Shown in pieces: positions 10,418-19,577 of a stretch of 28,615 nt of DNA; the stretch's first letter is position 1; every line of letters begins with the position of its first letter. The position numbers and the translations under genes were made by a program. The stretch spans positions 1-28,615 of the forward strand of contig LRSR01014712.1 of the NCBI GenBank assembly GCA_001579985.1, read 5' to 3'. The notes below the pieces were generated by a model. That model did not search any database. It was not told where the DNA came from and saw only the letters and a list, made by a program, of their open reading frames with translations. The stretch comes from Hypsibius dujardini (taxonomy: Eukaryota; Tardigrada; Eutardigrada; Parachela; Hypsibiidae).

Positions 10418-10740
10418 CAGTATGAGGAAAAGCCTCTGGAATGGGCCACTTGACTTTTCGTACCCTGGAATGGGCCACCGGGTGGCAGGTGGCGCTCTGT
10501 CGCAACTTAATCGAAAACAGATGAGTCACCGCATAGTCAGCGACCTCTATAGTGAACTTTTTCCAACCGTCTAATTATTTCGTTTTTTAAACATGTTCCC
10601 ACAACTTTTCTTCATATCTGAAACGCGTTCCACGGGGTTATCGATTATTCTCTGTCGTTTAAGACCTTGGGCATAGCCAAAACCTCTCTGGAAGTTGTGA
10701 TTCCAGGGTGGCCCATTCCAGGAACCCCTCCCTCATACTG
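10418..10740. mobile_element. MITE, 323 bp, TA-flanked (copy A of a two-copy family)
   Basis: The ends are CAGTATGAGG ... CCTCATACTG with TA on both sides (10416-10417 and 10741-10742). Sub-terminal inverted repeats contain CTGGAATGGGCCAC twice on the left and their complements on the right. The interior matches, in inverse orientation, 27515-27865 over essentially the full length. No transposase frame. Confidence 0.9.
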
Positions 10741-10748
10741 TATATAAA
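10741..10748 (+). promoter_or_regulatory. TATA box adjoining the MITE end
   Basis: TATATAAA begins at the first base after the MITE terminus CATACTG, so its first TA is the element's target-site duplication. It lies about 50 nt upstream of an ATG at 10798, a normal core-promoter distance. It could serve the small ORF or a leader exon of the CRYZ gene. Confidence 0.45.
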
Positions 10749-10797
10749 TGTGCGTAGTACGTCTACTGTACATACTCACTGCTATCGGCTAGTCATA

Positions 10798-11034
10798 ATG
10801 TGCGAAGTCCAGGCACTTATGCTCCATCCAGGGGCCAGCGCGGTTTTTTATTGCTACGGCTTGGTCGGAGCGCAGAAATTTGCTGGGCGTACCGTAAAAT
10901 ACAAGACTGCTGACTTGTTTGTGTCTGTTAACAGTGCGCACCGGGTAGTATTAGTATCGATCGGAGACGCAGTAGAGTCCCCCAGCCTGTGTGAGAGAAT
11001 TCGCGCTACTCTAGGTACGCAACAACAACAGTAA
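10798..11034 (+). CDS. Small hypothetical ORF (78 aa) downstream of a TATA box
   Basis: ATG at 10798 follows the TATA box at 10741. The frame runs to TAA at 11032-11034. It encodes a Val/Ala-rich protein with two Cys near the start and a hydrophobic VVLVSIGDAV strand, and resembles nothing I know. Two good donors lie near its end: CTAG|GTACGC at 11014, just before the stop, and GAAGAG|GTGAGT after it. It may therefore be a terminal exon, a spliced small gene or the leader exon of the CRYZ transcript. It is not clearly coding. Confidence 0.3.
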   Translation: MCEVQALMLHPGASAVFYCYGLVGAQKFAGRTVKYKTADLFVSVNSAHRVVLVSIGDAVESPSLCERIRATLGTQQQQ

Positions 11035-11347
11035 AAACAGCCGGAAGAGGTGAGTCTACCTATTTAACGACATGAATGGAAATCTATTCTATGATGCTGA
11101 CAATTCTGTCTGGTTTTAGTCTGTCCATTCTTTACTCTGCGCTGTGGGTTTTCTCGGTATTGCCGGCACAGTAATTGTGGAAGTTCCCCCGACGGAGAAG
11201 AATAAGGTGCGCACTTCAGCCAGTTTTATCTTTTTGCGTGTGAATGCTTGTAGCAAGAGCATCATTGAGTTATCGTTCTATTTCCAATTCTGTTCCACGA
11301 CAGCAGATTGTGCTTTTCGGAAGAAAAAAAGTCAAACCAGTCGAAGC

Positions 11348-13486
11348 ATGGCGGAGCATCACAGACACATGAAGGCGGTGCTATTCGACAAGCCTGGTCA
11401 CGCTGATGTATTGCGCATCGATCCCCATGTGCCGATCCCCAAGCCGGGTCCAGGGCAGGTATGTTTATGTCATGCCCAAGTCTGCTGACGCGTATGGATG
11501 AGATCCCTGCAGCGTATTCACGTGTGCCCGGGAGAAATTTGCATGTCATGACTCGTACATACGTGGCCACAAAATAGCGCTGATCGAGTCAAGTCATTTA
11601 CCTCGGTTAGCGTGCACCGAACGTGCACCGAACGAGCTACATGCCTTGACTCGGTTAGCGCCACCTTGTGGCCACGTTTGTAGCAGCAGCAATGTGTGTC
11701 ATGTTGATGTTCGTTTTAGGTCCTCGTGCGCGTTCACGCTGTTGGCCTGAACAAAGTCGAGGTCTTCATTCGGGAGGGAATGATCCCATTCCCCGGACCG
11801 GTGATTCTGGGAACTGACGGTGCTGGTGTAGTGGAGGAGGTTACGCACGGCGTTTCCGACTTTAGGGTGCGACATTCCGTTTTTCTGAAAGCGTCGCAAC
11901 TATCACAAACTACTTTCTTGACGTGTTTCTTTTTTATGTGGGATTTCCGAATCTAGAAGGGAGACCGGGTTGCCATCTACAGCAGGGCTCCAAGCATGAC
12001 TGGCACCTATGCCGAAGTACGTGTACAATCAACGACAAGATTGTGTACACCGGAGGGTCCGGGATATGGGCAAAAGGGGCGGAGCAAGGGGTGGTCAGGT
12101 GGTTGATTGTTCGACTGTTTGAAAACCACCCCTGCCCCGCCCCTTTTGCCCATTCCCCGGACCCTCCAGTGTACTCAACCTTGTCGTTAAACTGTACGAG
12201 GTAAACTCCCAGTGCTGCGCAAGTTCCGAAATGGTATGAATACCGCGTTCGCACACTTTCCTCTGATTTTTTGTCGATATTTTCGGTTAAAAAAATCAAA
12301 AATAAATTGGACAAACATATATGACAATAATTTTCACAAAATTTTTTTAATTACAATTTTTTAAAAATGGAAAACGAAAAAGAAACCTTGTGCCTATTTT
12401 GATTGGTATACGTCACGAGTTTGCCCTGTCATGCGCAGCATTTATGCCAAATCAGAACTTGCGCAGCATTGGGAGTTTTACCTCGTATAGGACCTCATAC
12501 CGTTCACTCCGTGCATGATTTGTGCGGATTTCGCGGTGCTTTTTTTTGTAACTGGGATGCATTGCCACTTTGTTACAGTACTTCGTAGCATCTCCGGACA
12601 TGCTCTTCCATTTGCCCGAGAACATGACGTTCCATCAGGGCGCTGGACTTGGCACCCCGTTTATGACTGCTTATTCCAACATTGTGATCCAGTGAGTGTG
12701 CGCATTGTGAGCAGTTCTAGACGGCCAGGTTGTCTGTATCTCAGTCTGTGTCTGTTGCTTTCTTGCTTCTCTTTCCGTTTCCGAGTTGACTTGCAGCTAC
12801 GATATCCCGTTTTCGTAGTACCTGCACGTTGGTAATAAACCAGAGTGAGTTATAATAGGTGATGAAATTTTTTCTAACAAAAATCTGTTTCATGCTAGCG
12901 GCGCGGTCAAGTTTGGGGATACCGTGCTGATCAACGGAGCCAGTGGAGGTGTCGGGCTCTTCGCTATTGAGATCGCTAATGCGCTCGGCTGCAAAGTCAT
13001 CGGTGTTGCCGGACATGAGACGGGATTGTCATTGATTAGCCAGAAAGGAGCCATTGCCATCAGCTACAAAGATCCGGATTTCGTCAAGAAAGTCAAGGAG
13101 GCCGCAGGACCGAAAGGGGTGGACTTCATTTTGGAGACCACCGCAAAAAATGTGCCGAAAGACGTTGAAATTCTGGGGAAATTTGGTCGAGTCTGTCTGA
13201 TTGGCGCTCCCTCGCACGAAACTGTGGACTTCGACATGGTCCTGATGAAGGAGCTGACCATCAAGGGAACGCAGGCCACTTCGGTGACACCCGAGCAGTA
13301 CAGAATTATGAAGGCCGGATTGGACAAGGCGCTGGAAGAAGGCTCAATCAATCCAATTGTGGAAAAGGTCTACACCATTGACCAAATCGCCCAGGTAATA
13401 AAAGTCTGCTTCAAGAGAAGACACCTCATTGATGTCTAATTACGAGCACAGACAGACGGGCAGACAAACACACGGGCCGGCAGATT

Positions 13487-13520
<34 letters not shown>

Positions 13521-13676
13521 CGTCTAACTAAAAAGCTGATCAAGTTTACTCGGGAGTATAGTACGAGAACGCTCAACAACCCCAGACTGAAGAGTGCCTC
13601 CTTTTTTCTTCAGGCTCATAATGACTTGATGGCGCCACGTTCTACTGCCGGTAAATTGATTCTGGATCTCTCTTGA
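11348..13676 (+). CDS. CRYZ: Quinone oxidoreductase, zeta-crystallin type (NADPH-dependent), six exons
   Basis: Medium-chain reductase without zinc that reduces quinones using NADPH. Exons: 11348-11458, 11720-11866, 11957-12016, 12579-12691, 12899-13394, 13614-13676. Phases fit and give 329 aa, the length of human CRYZ. Seen: the N-terminal KAVLFDKPG strand, VLVRVHAVGLNKVE, LGTDGAGVVEEV, KGDRVAIYS, the dinucleotide-binding motif INGASGGVG (about residues 155-163), GVDFILETTA, and the terminal block AHNDLMAPRSTAGKLIL. The GHE zinc motif and the four structural cysteines of alcohol dehydrogenases are absent, as expected for this subfamily. A close paralogue of the same reductase group cannot be excluded. 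Introns 1 and 3 are largely made of MITEs. Confidence 0.93.
11556..11682. mobile_element. MITE, 127 bp, in CRYZ intron 1
   Basis: The left arm TACATACGTGGCCACAAAAT pairs with the right arm, whose reverse complement is TACAAACGTGGCCACAAGGT. The inner arms GCGCTGATCGAGTCAAG and CTTGACTCGGTTAGCGC also pair. It makes up about half of the 261-bp intron. Its ends resemble the element at 24437-24585. Confidence 0.8.
12023..12197. mobile_element. Foldback MITE, 175 bp, in CRYZ intron 3
   Basis: Arms of about 75 nt pair with each other. The left begins GTACAATCAACGACAAGATT and continues through GGAGGGTCCGGGATATGGGC to AAAAGGGGCGG. The right is the near-complement and ends CTTGTCGTTAAACTGTAC. The element begins only about 6 nt after the splice donor at 12017. 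Confidence 0.85.
12195..12487. mobile_element. MITE, 293 bp, in CRYZ intron 3, abutting the previous element
   Basis: The left end TACGAGGTAAACTCCCAGTG then CTGCGCAAGTTC pairs with the right end GAACTTGCGCAGCATTGGGA then GTTTTACCTCGTA. The left terminus shares the bases TAC with the right terminus of the 12023-12197 element, so one inserted at or within the end of the other. The interior is AT-rich. No coding frame. Confidence 0.85.
13487..13520. repeat. (GACA)n microsatellite in CRYZ intron 5
   Basis: About eight GACA units preceded by looser CAGACGGGCAGACA copies. It is the same motif as at 1827 and 23309. Confidence 0.95.
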
Positions 13677-14939
13677 ATTCTTAGTCTGGCATAACAGTCG
13701 TACAGGCTTAAATTCTGAGAAGGAGTATACATATAGTACCGAATATTTTTCTGAACCATTCTTAGTTTCTTCGTTATCTATAAATACTTGTTTAGTGTGT
13801 CGGACTCATACTTTGCCACTTTACTAACAAACTCTTGGAATCAGCACATTCTTCGATGACCGCCCCTGGCTTCCTAACGATCTTACCTTTCTGATCGTTG
13901 GCCGTTTGCAAAGAAAATTTAGTTTATAAACACTTGATTTTCTGGAGACCGGATACATTTCCTAGCGAGTATACCAGTATTTTACGCGTAATAGACAGAA
14001 CGTAGTGTTAACAGGTATGGTTCATCAGGAAAAAAACCATTCGATGCGTGAGTTGTTGCGTAATAGAGATCGCTACATCCTTTGAGTTTGGATTCCCTAA
14101 AATTCTGTCTATACTCGGGTGATGGCAACCACATTGACGTCACCTCCTCCCCTTTGAGCACACTCCTCGACGTTCAAGTACCTGATCAAACACAAATCCA
14201 TTAGGTTCAGTCACTTGTATCCCTATCGCACAGAGACCGCAATATACCTCGAAAGAACGCCGAAATCTGACACCTTCGTACTGGTACGTTCTCATATGGC
14301 GCGGAAGCGCGGTGATCCGGGGTGGGAGACCCGGAAGTTTCTGCTCACTCGGTTCGGGCGGGGTATAGCACTCCACGAACCCATCTCGGGATATACAATC
14401 TCTGACATAGTAATCACGATTGATTTGAGTACACCACAAAGGGCCGCTGTTCAGGTAATTGTTTCATGGGCCTTGGGCAAACACTCTGCCGCCACTAAGG
14501 CTGATTACTCGGACCCAGAGCGAACTTGTGAAGCCACTCTCTCTCTCTCTCTGGAACAGACGGACAACAGGCTACGTGTAGGGGTCGATTATTGTCCTCC
14601 CGGGAAAGGGCCCCCGACTAGCCTGGTCAATTACATGGTGTGATCTCCCGCGCCACACGTCTCACTTCCAGCATGATTGTCGTTGCACTCATCCCTCCAG
14701 CACATTGGGAAATGCGCTTCCTCCTCCTCCTCCTCTGTCTCTTCCTAAAAACTGTGACATTCAGTGTATGTACACTGTGTATACGCCCAAGCAAATAGCA
14801 CAAAATCCCATCGGTACTCACAAAGTGCAACACTATACTGCATGTACACTGGCACGGGGGGGGGGAGGATCAGCTAATAAATCGTTCTCTAAATATATGC
14901 ATGAGCCATTTTTACAATCACTCGCCTGCAGGATCTCCC
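13677..14939. other. Intergenic, no gene recognised
   Basis: Two opposing open frames overlap at 14140-14643 but neither resembles a known protein. The minus-strand frame lacks an ATG start. Short (TC)n at 14538-14553, a G run at 14858-14866 and repeated GTACACTG motifs near 14765-14850 are the only structure seen. Confidence 0.45.
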
Positions 14940-14947
14940 TATATAAA
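14940..14947 (+). promoter_or_regulatory. TATA box of the tachykinin-related gene
   Basis: TATATAAA lies about 100 nt upstream of the ATG at 15045. It would put transcription start near 14970, leaving a 5' leader of about 75 nt unless a further intron exists. Confidence 0.6.
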
Positions 14948-15044
14948 CTGCCCCATTTCATCTTTCGAGTTCTGTTTGTCCATTTGTTAGCGACTTTCTT
15001 CTCCACGGGGTTCGCATATTAACATCGAGCGGACAGTTCACACG

Positions 15045-15713
15045 ATGGCCCTCACCGCCGCTGCAACTGCTTCGTCGTCGTCGTCGTCGTGCGTCTTCGC
15101 TGTCGTCATCGTCCTCTTGGCGGTAATGCCTCATGTTTATTCCAAGGAGCCGCTACGTGTAATGGAGTCCTCCAATAGTCAACAGTCCGCGTCGTCCCTG
15201 TCCAAATCGATGAATCCTTTCGGAATGTGGATTATTAAGAGGCTCTCGGTACGTGTGTGTGTATTGTCTGGGGCTTAATTGATGTGTGGCTGGGAAACGA
15301 ACCGGCTTGGTCTGGTGACCTTTCGACTTGCCACAATCATTTTCCATCCAGCTGGCCTTTCTCAAACAATAATTCAACTGAAAACGTCAGTCATATTTAC
15401 ATCTGTCTGTCTGGCTGACTTAATTCTCTTTTTTTGTTATAATTCCCAGCAACACGAGAGGAATGTTCCCGTAAACACGATGGGAATGGGTGACCTCCTG
15501 CTTATGGCGCCGCCTACCGCGGGCTCGGAAGATTATGATCCCGCAGCTAATAATAAAGACGAGGAACGACGATTCGAGGACCTTTTGAGTCAGGAAATTG
15601 ATCACGCGGCAGCGGTCAGTAAGCGCGCCAAACCGAGTGGATTCTGGGGAGCCAGAGGCAAGCGAAGTCTGACGGGTCGTCGCTTCGCGTTTGAGAACGA
15701 TTTCGATATCTAG
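15045..15713 (+). CDS. Tachykinin-related peptide precursor, 155 aa, two exons
   Basis: Secreted neuropeptide precursor. Exon 1 is 15045-15248 (donor TCG|GTACGTG) and exon 2 is 15450-15713 (acceptor TTCCCAG), phase 0. A signal peptide covers about residues 1-33: a Ser run, then CVFAVVIVLLAVMPHVYS. After dibasic KR (126-127) comes AKPSGFWGAR (128-137) followed by GKR (138-140). This predicts AKPSGFWGAR-amide, an exact match to the protostome tachykinin-related pattern FxGxR-amide. Only one such copy is present. Other basic cleavage sites are KR after MWII (residues 65-66) and GRR near the C terminus, and their products are not amidated family members. ATG at 15045 is chosen because the signal peptide follows directly. 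The ligand would act through a tachykinin-type GPCR. Confidence 0.85.
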
Positions 15714-15906
15714 ACACGCACTGTGTTGTTGACGATGATGGTGTCTGTGGGACTTCAATTAGGTTGTAATGCACTTTGACAACGATTTCATTAGTGCTAG
15801 TTGAATTCGCGGTATATTCAGTATTGTTTTGCACGTAGATGCGCTACATTTCGTTTAAGCCATCTACTCTCTAGAGTCCTTCTCGCTGGAGCCAAGCACT
15901 TTTTGT

Positions 15907-15912
15907 ATTAAA
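15907..15912 (+). terminator. Candidate polyadenylation signal of the tachykinin-related gene
   Basis: ATTAAA, the common AATAAA variant, lies 194 nt after the stop codon and 15 nt before a foldback element. No AATAAA is nearer. Confidence 0.4.
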
Positions 15913-15926
15913 CCATTGACGGAATT

Positions 15927-16167
15927 CAGTATGAGGCAAAGTGTGTATTTTGGCTCACCCTCCACTTGGTCGATAAATCGGCTTACTCATGGGCTTCTCT
16001 TTCATGGCGGGTGCTTGATTGTTTCATTTTAGAAGTGCTATAGTACACTAGAATATGGTACAGAAAATCAAACAATCAGGCACCTGCCATCAAAGAGAAA
16101 CCCATGAGTGAGCCGATTTATCGACCAAGTGGAGGATGAGTCGAAATACAGACCTCTCCTCATACTG
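15927..16167. mobile_element. Long foldback element, 241 bp, between the two neuropeptide genes
   Basis: Arms of about 105 nt pair with few mismatches. Both begin CAGTATGAGG when read inward and share CCTCCACTTGGTCGATAAAT, then CGGCTYACTCATGGG. The loop is about 25-30 nt. The terminal 10 nt are the same as in the 10418-10740 element. Clear TA flanks are missing (TT on the left, TG on the right), so the duplication has decayed or differs. A transcript across it would form a long hairpin. Confidence 0.9.
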
Positions 16168-16578
16168 TGTGAGATTTACTGGTGTGGATTTATCCGCAGC
16201 ATGCATAACCTCGACTACAACGGGCATTGCGTTCATTTATGACGTCTAGCAGCAGCAACAGCAGTAAGGAGCTCATATGTCACTTGTATCTAGAATATAC
16301 GTGCGAGCAAGTCACTCTGGTTAAGAACATTACAACGTCCACAGCAATTCAGCAAAATAGCCGTCAAATACGCGGCATTTCATCCCGATGCACACACAGA
16401 CAATATTCGTAAAAAGATTAAGCAATTCAATAGGTGCAGTGCTACAAGACAAGACCGAGCATTGTGACTATGTGGTCTGGATGATTACTTCGGTTTGGCA
16501 GGAGGACCAGAAATATATAATGCCAATATTAGCCGTGGGCGGCAGAAATTCCTGAAATACACTTGTTGCCGGGTTCGT

Positions 16579-17389
16579 CTAATTGCGGTCTACAGGTGGC
16601 GAAAAGGAGTCCCCGGCATTGGGATTGCGAAGGTGCTGATCATTCAGCTCCTGCTGCGGCTGCTGTCCTGCAGTCTGTTCGCCCTGTGTTCCCGGTGCCG
16701 ATCGTTTTCCGCCCCATGCGAAGTAGCTGCGAGCTCGCACGCCTGTCTTCGTCGGGAAGAAAGTGTCGCTGTTGTCCCGCTTCCCACCTGGAAAACAAAT
16801 GAGCGCTTGATAACGAGAAAAAGCGTTTGATTTTGCATTTGTCTTAGTGAAAAGACGAACGACTTAATGCCTGATCATTAGAACCCAACCCACAGCGAAG
16901 AAATAGTCAATGGATAAAAAAATACTGATCAGGTTCCTAAACTTGTCTGCACTTGCTCAAGGATTGGCATTTCGTACCAATTACCGGACCCTGTCTAAGG
17001 CACCTTCTCCTAAACTCGTTATGATTTCGAGTCATGTCAGACCGAATGAGCGCCTCTTGCGAGTCGACCTGACTGAATGAGAATGACGGTCACATTTTCT
17101 GAGGGTTTTGTACAGGATTATTCAACGTACCGAAGGAGTAAAACGGGACGACTTTTCGCTTGGCCGAGATGAAACGTGTCATGGGGCTAAAGGGCGAGAA
17201 GAGTCGAGTGGGTCGGAGGAAGACCCCGTCAGAGAACAATCCATCCTCGGGGTAGATACTTGAGCCGGAAGAGGCCGCAAGCATGGGTAAGGCTACGATT
17301 TCCGAGCAGACCATTGTGAGCGCCAGCAAGGTCATCCATTGAAGCCGAGCACCGGAAATGCCAGCGAGTCGCGTTTTGGATGCCATCAT
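16579..17389 (-). CDS. Kinin (leucokinin)-like neuropeptide precursor, 155 aa, two exons
   Basis: Exon 1 is 17389-17131 and exon 2 is 16787-16579 (stop TAG). The donor GTACGT and acceptor TTTCCAG join in phase 1 inside a Gly codon. A signal peptide spans about residues 1-36 (LQWMTLLALTMVCSEIVALP). Two amidated peptides follow from G-KR sites: VVPFYSFG (80-87, after KRK, before GKR) and SYFAWG (107-112, after RAR, before GKR). Known kinins end in FxxWG-amide, very often FYSWG-amide. The first peptide here differs by Trp to Phe and the second by Phe to Tyr, so each carries one substitution in the core. The assignment to the kinin family is inference. The secreted, dibasic, amidated layout is seen directly. 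The gene converges on the tachykinin-related gene, less than 0.9 kb away. Confidence 0.7.
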
Positions 17390-18693
17390 TATATGTGGCG
17401 CGATGAAGTTGGCCGCGGGATGCGGAAGATTAATTGGCGTTATGTTGCACGCGAGCTCTTCCGCAAAAAAAGGTGCCTGTTGAAAGAAAAAAATGACAAC
17501 CTCAAAAGTTTGCAGCAGATCGGAGAGAACAAATACCGATGTCGCTCTGACACGCCTGCCAGCAACTATATGGATTCTTTAATCTCTTTTAGCGGCCCCT
17601 CTTCACAAGACTGACAGAGGAATACCTACGTAAATGCCTCTTTTTTAATGAGCTTGGCGGGGCTGCATGAGTATGCGAACAAACAAAGATTTTAAATAAT
17701 ACACAATGGCGGATACGTTATCCCGTTCTGACAGACGTGCACACGAGCAGACGGGAACAGAAACGAGTTAAAATCGCGGCTGGTTGTGTTCGCACGCGTA
17801 TAGCTTCATGAATATTTAACTTCCAAGTGGCACTTTATGGCGGTAAACCAAATGACGCAAAAGACGTTTCATTTAAAAAACTACGCGGTAAACAACTCAG
17901 GAGCCTCCTCGTATCATGGAACACCACGAGATGAAGAGATAGGAATCATGTACCATACTATTGTAGGGTAACCCTATTGCAGGGTAAACCCTATTGTAGT
18001 AGAAGGTTAATGCCACTCCTAATAACACATACCCTCGTTGAAAATGTTCCAAAATGGACGACGATATGATATCCCCAAAACGAATCAGTGACTTTTCAAA
18101 TGATAAACTCCTCAGCGGAAATAGAAGGTTAACTGATCTAATGAAGATAATGTTGGGCGTGTCGCTGGGTCAAAAAAGTTGTATGGATTACACTAAGAAC
18201 TTCATAAACTGAACTCACTTAAGGTTTAACCGTAGCGGAAGAGAACTAGCCAAAATTAATATGTCGACTCCGCGGTGTAGCTTACAACTCAAGGTTGGCT
18301 GCTTTAAAGCACAGTAGTTTGTTTACTGTACAGTGTACCCTTAACTGATTCCGTAACATCCGCAGCTGGATGAGAGATTAAAAATAAGGGATCACGCTTG
18401 TACAGAGGTAAGTTGATAGTGATGTATTGTAGCTCATTATTTGCGCCTTTGCGGGGCGTCCTTTACACGCCCTGGTGAGCTTGCCTAGCACCTGGGCCCC
18501 CAGAGTTTTCGATCGGCACGCACCGGTACTCCTTTCGGAATCGAAGGTTAATGTTTAACCCTGGGATTTTAATCAAGCTAGTTACAGGGACTTCCTTTCA
18601 CCAGTTCATGCTGAACCCGATCAATCCCAGCAAAGGTCCATTCTTCATAACTACAATGTGTGCCCCGTGAATGGCAGATTTTCTGTTACTGAA
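17390..18693. other. Gene-free intergenic region upstream of the kinin-like gene
   Basis: Apart from one short uninformative frame, no frame of useful length exists on either strand. Small structures: the near-palindromic TAGGGTAACCCTATTGCAGG then GTAAACCCTATTG at 17964-17998, and a hairpin GGGGCGTCC-TTTAC-ACGCCC near 18455-18473. It probably carries regulatory sequence for the kinin-like gene at its left end. Confidence 0.45.
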
Positions 18694-18836
18694 CTGTCGC
18701 GATTCTAACGGCCAGCTTAGCCCCGCCTCCCCCGTGCAAGACTCTGTGACGTCACGGATTCAATTCCAGCCCGGCCCGGACCCGGGGGTCATAATTTACT
18801 GGTAGGGCCAAAAAACGGCCGTTAGAATTGCGACAG
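18694..18836. mobile_element. MITE, 143 bp
   Basis: The terminal inverted repeats CTGTCGCGATTCTAACGGCC and GGCCGTTAGAATTGCGACAG differ at one base. The right flank is TA and the left flank AA, a decayed TA. The interior segment around ATAATTTACTGGTAGGGCCA then AAAAA matches the 145-bp element at 5352-5496, so the two belong to one family with diverged termini. Confidence 0.88.
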
Positions 18837-19569
18837 TACAGTACTTTACGGCACGCAATCCCGCTGACCGCGAGGGGCGTTGCATGAGCAGGATTTAACG
18901 ATTGAAACGCAGCCAATTCATAAAGATGATTACTGGTATATGATCCAGTTCTTTAAATTAGATTGGATGCTTTAGAGCGGAAAAACTTTGACCTTCAAAA
19001 TTACCGCAGTACCCTGACAGAGGAGAGCATTATTATTGAAGGTCCACAATAAGTCTAAACAGCCATGACGCGCACGAACATATGGGAGGGAGACCTAATG
19101 TCCGCAGATAATGAAAAGGGTATCGATTAAACGCCGGATTTCCGCTTAATCCCACAACAGGCCCTTTTAACTGGGCGCGGGAACGACCAACTGGACCAAC
19201 TGCATGTCGACTTGCATTCCTAAGTGAATGCGATAATGAGCAAGGTACAATACATGGTCAATCAATATCGGTACATGGGGAACTCGAGACTCTTCGATTG
19301 ATCATTTCATATTTAACTAGTGCCAAGCCAGAAATGGGAGAAATATCAATCGGAGTACAGAAGCGAGCATCAAGTAAAGAAACTGATTAGGTTACTTACA
19401 CTTCGTATAAGGCTGGGTCAGTTGTGATTTGCGGCGTCAGTTGGTAGACGACTTTTGTCGTGTAAATCCGTGATCAGCTCGAACTGTAAAGCAAATGGAA
19501 TTTGGAGAATTCAGTGACCACACCAAAAGTTTGATAGTGTCGTGTGTTCTCTTTCTCGCTACCTAACGC
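18837..19569. other. Intergenic, no feature recognised
   Basis: No frame of useful length, no RNA gene and no inverted repeat was noticed. Confidence 0.4.
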
Positions 19570-19577
19570 TATATATA
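19570..19577 (+). promoter_or_regulatory. Orphan TATA-like motif
   Basis: TATATATA is followed about 30 nt later by a TTGTACACAGACAG stretch that could be a start region, but no coding exon that I recognise follows. The first ATG, near 19650, opens a frame that stops after three codons. Confidence 0.25.

Noticed and set aside
11348-13676. Horizontal transfer from bacteria for the quinone oxidoreductase, because it resembles bacterial Qor
   Set aside because: It has six exons with conserved phases, the length of animal CRYZ and matching animal motifs, so vertical descent is simpler.
14140-14643. Overlapping 99-aa minus and 142-aa plus frames
   Set aside because: Neither resembles a known family. 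The minus frame starts without ATG, and the plus frame contains a (TC)n run translated as Leu/Ser. The frames mirror each other in a GC-richer patch.
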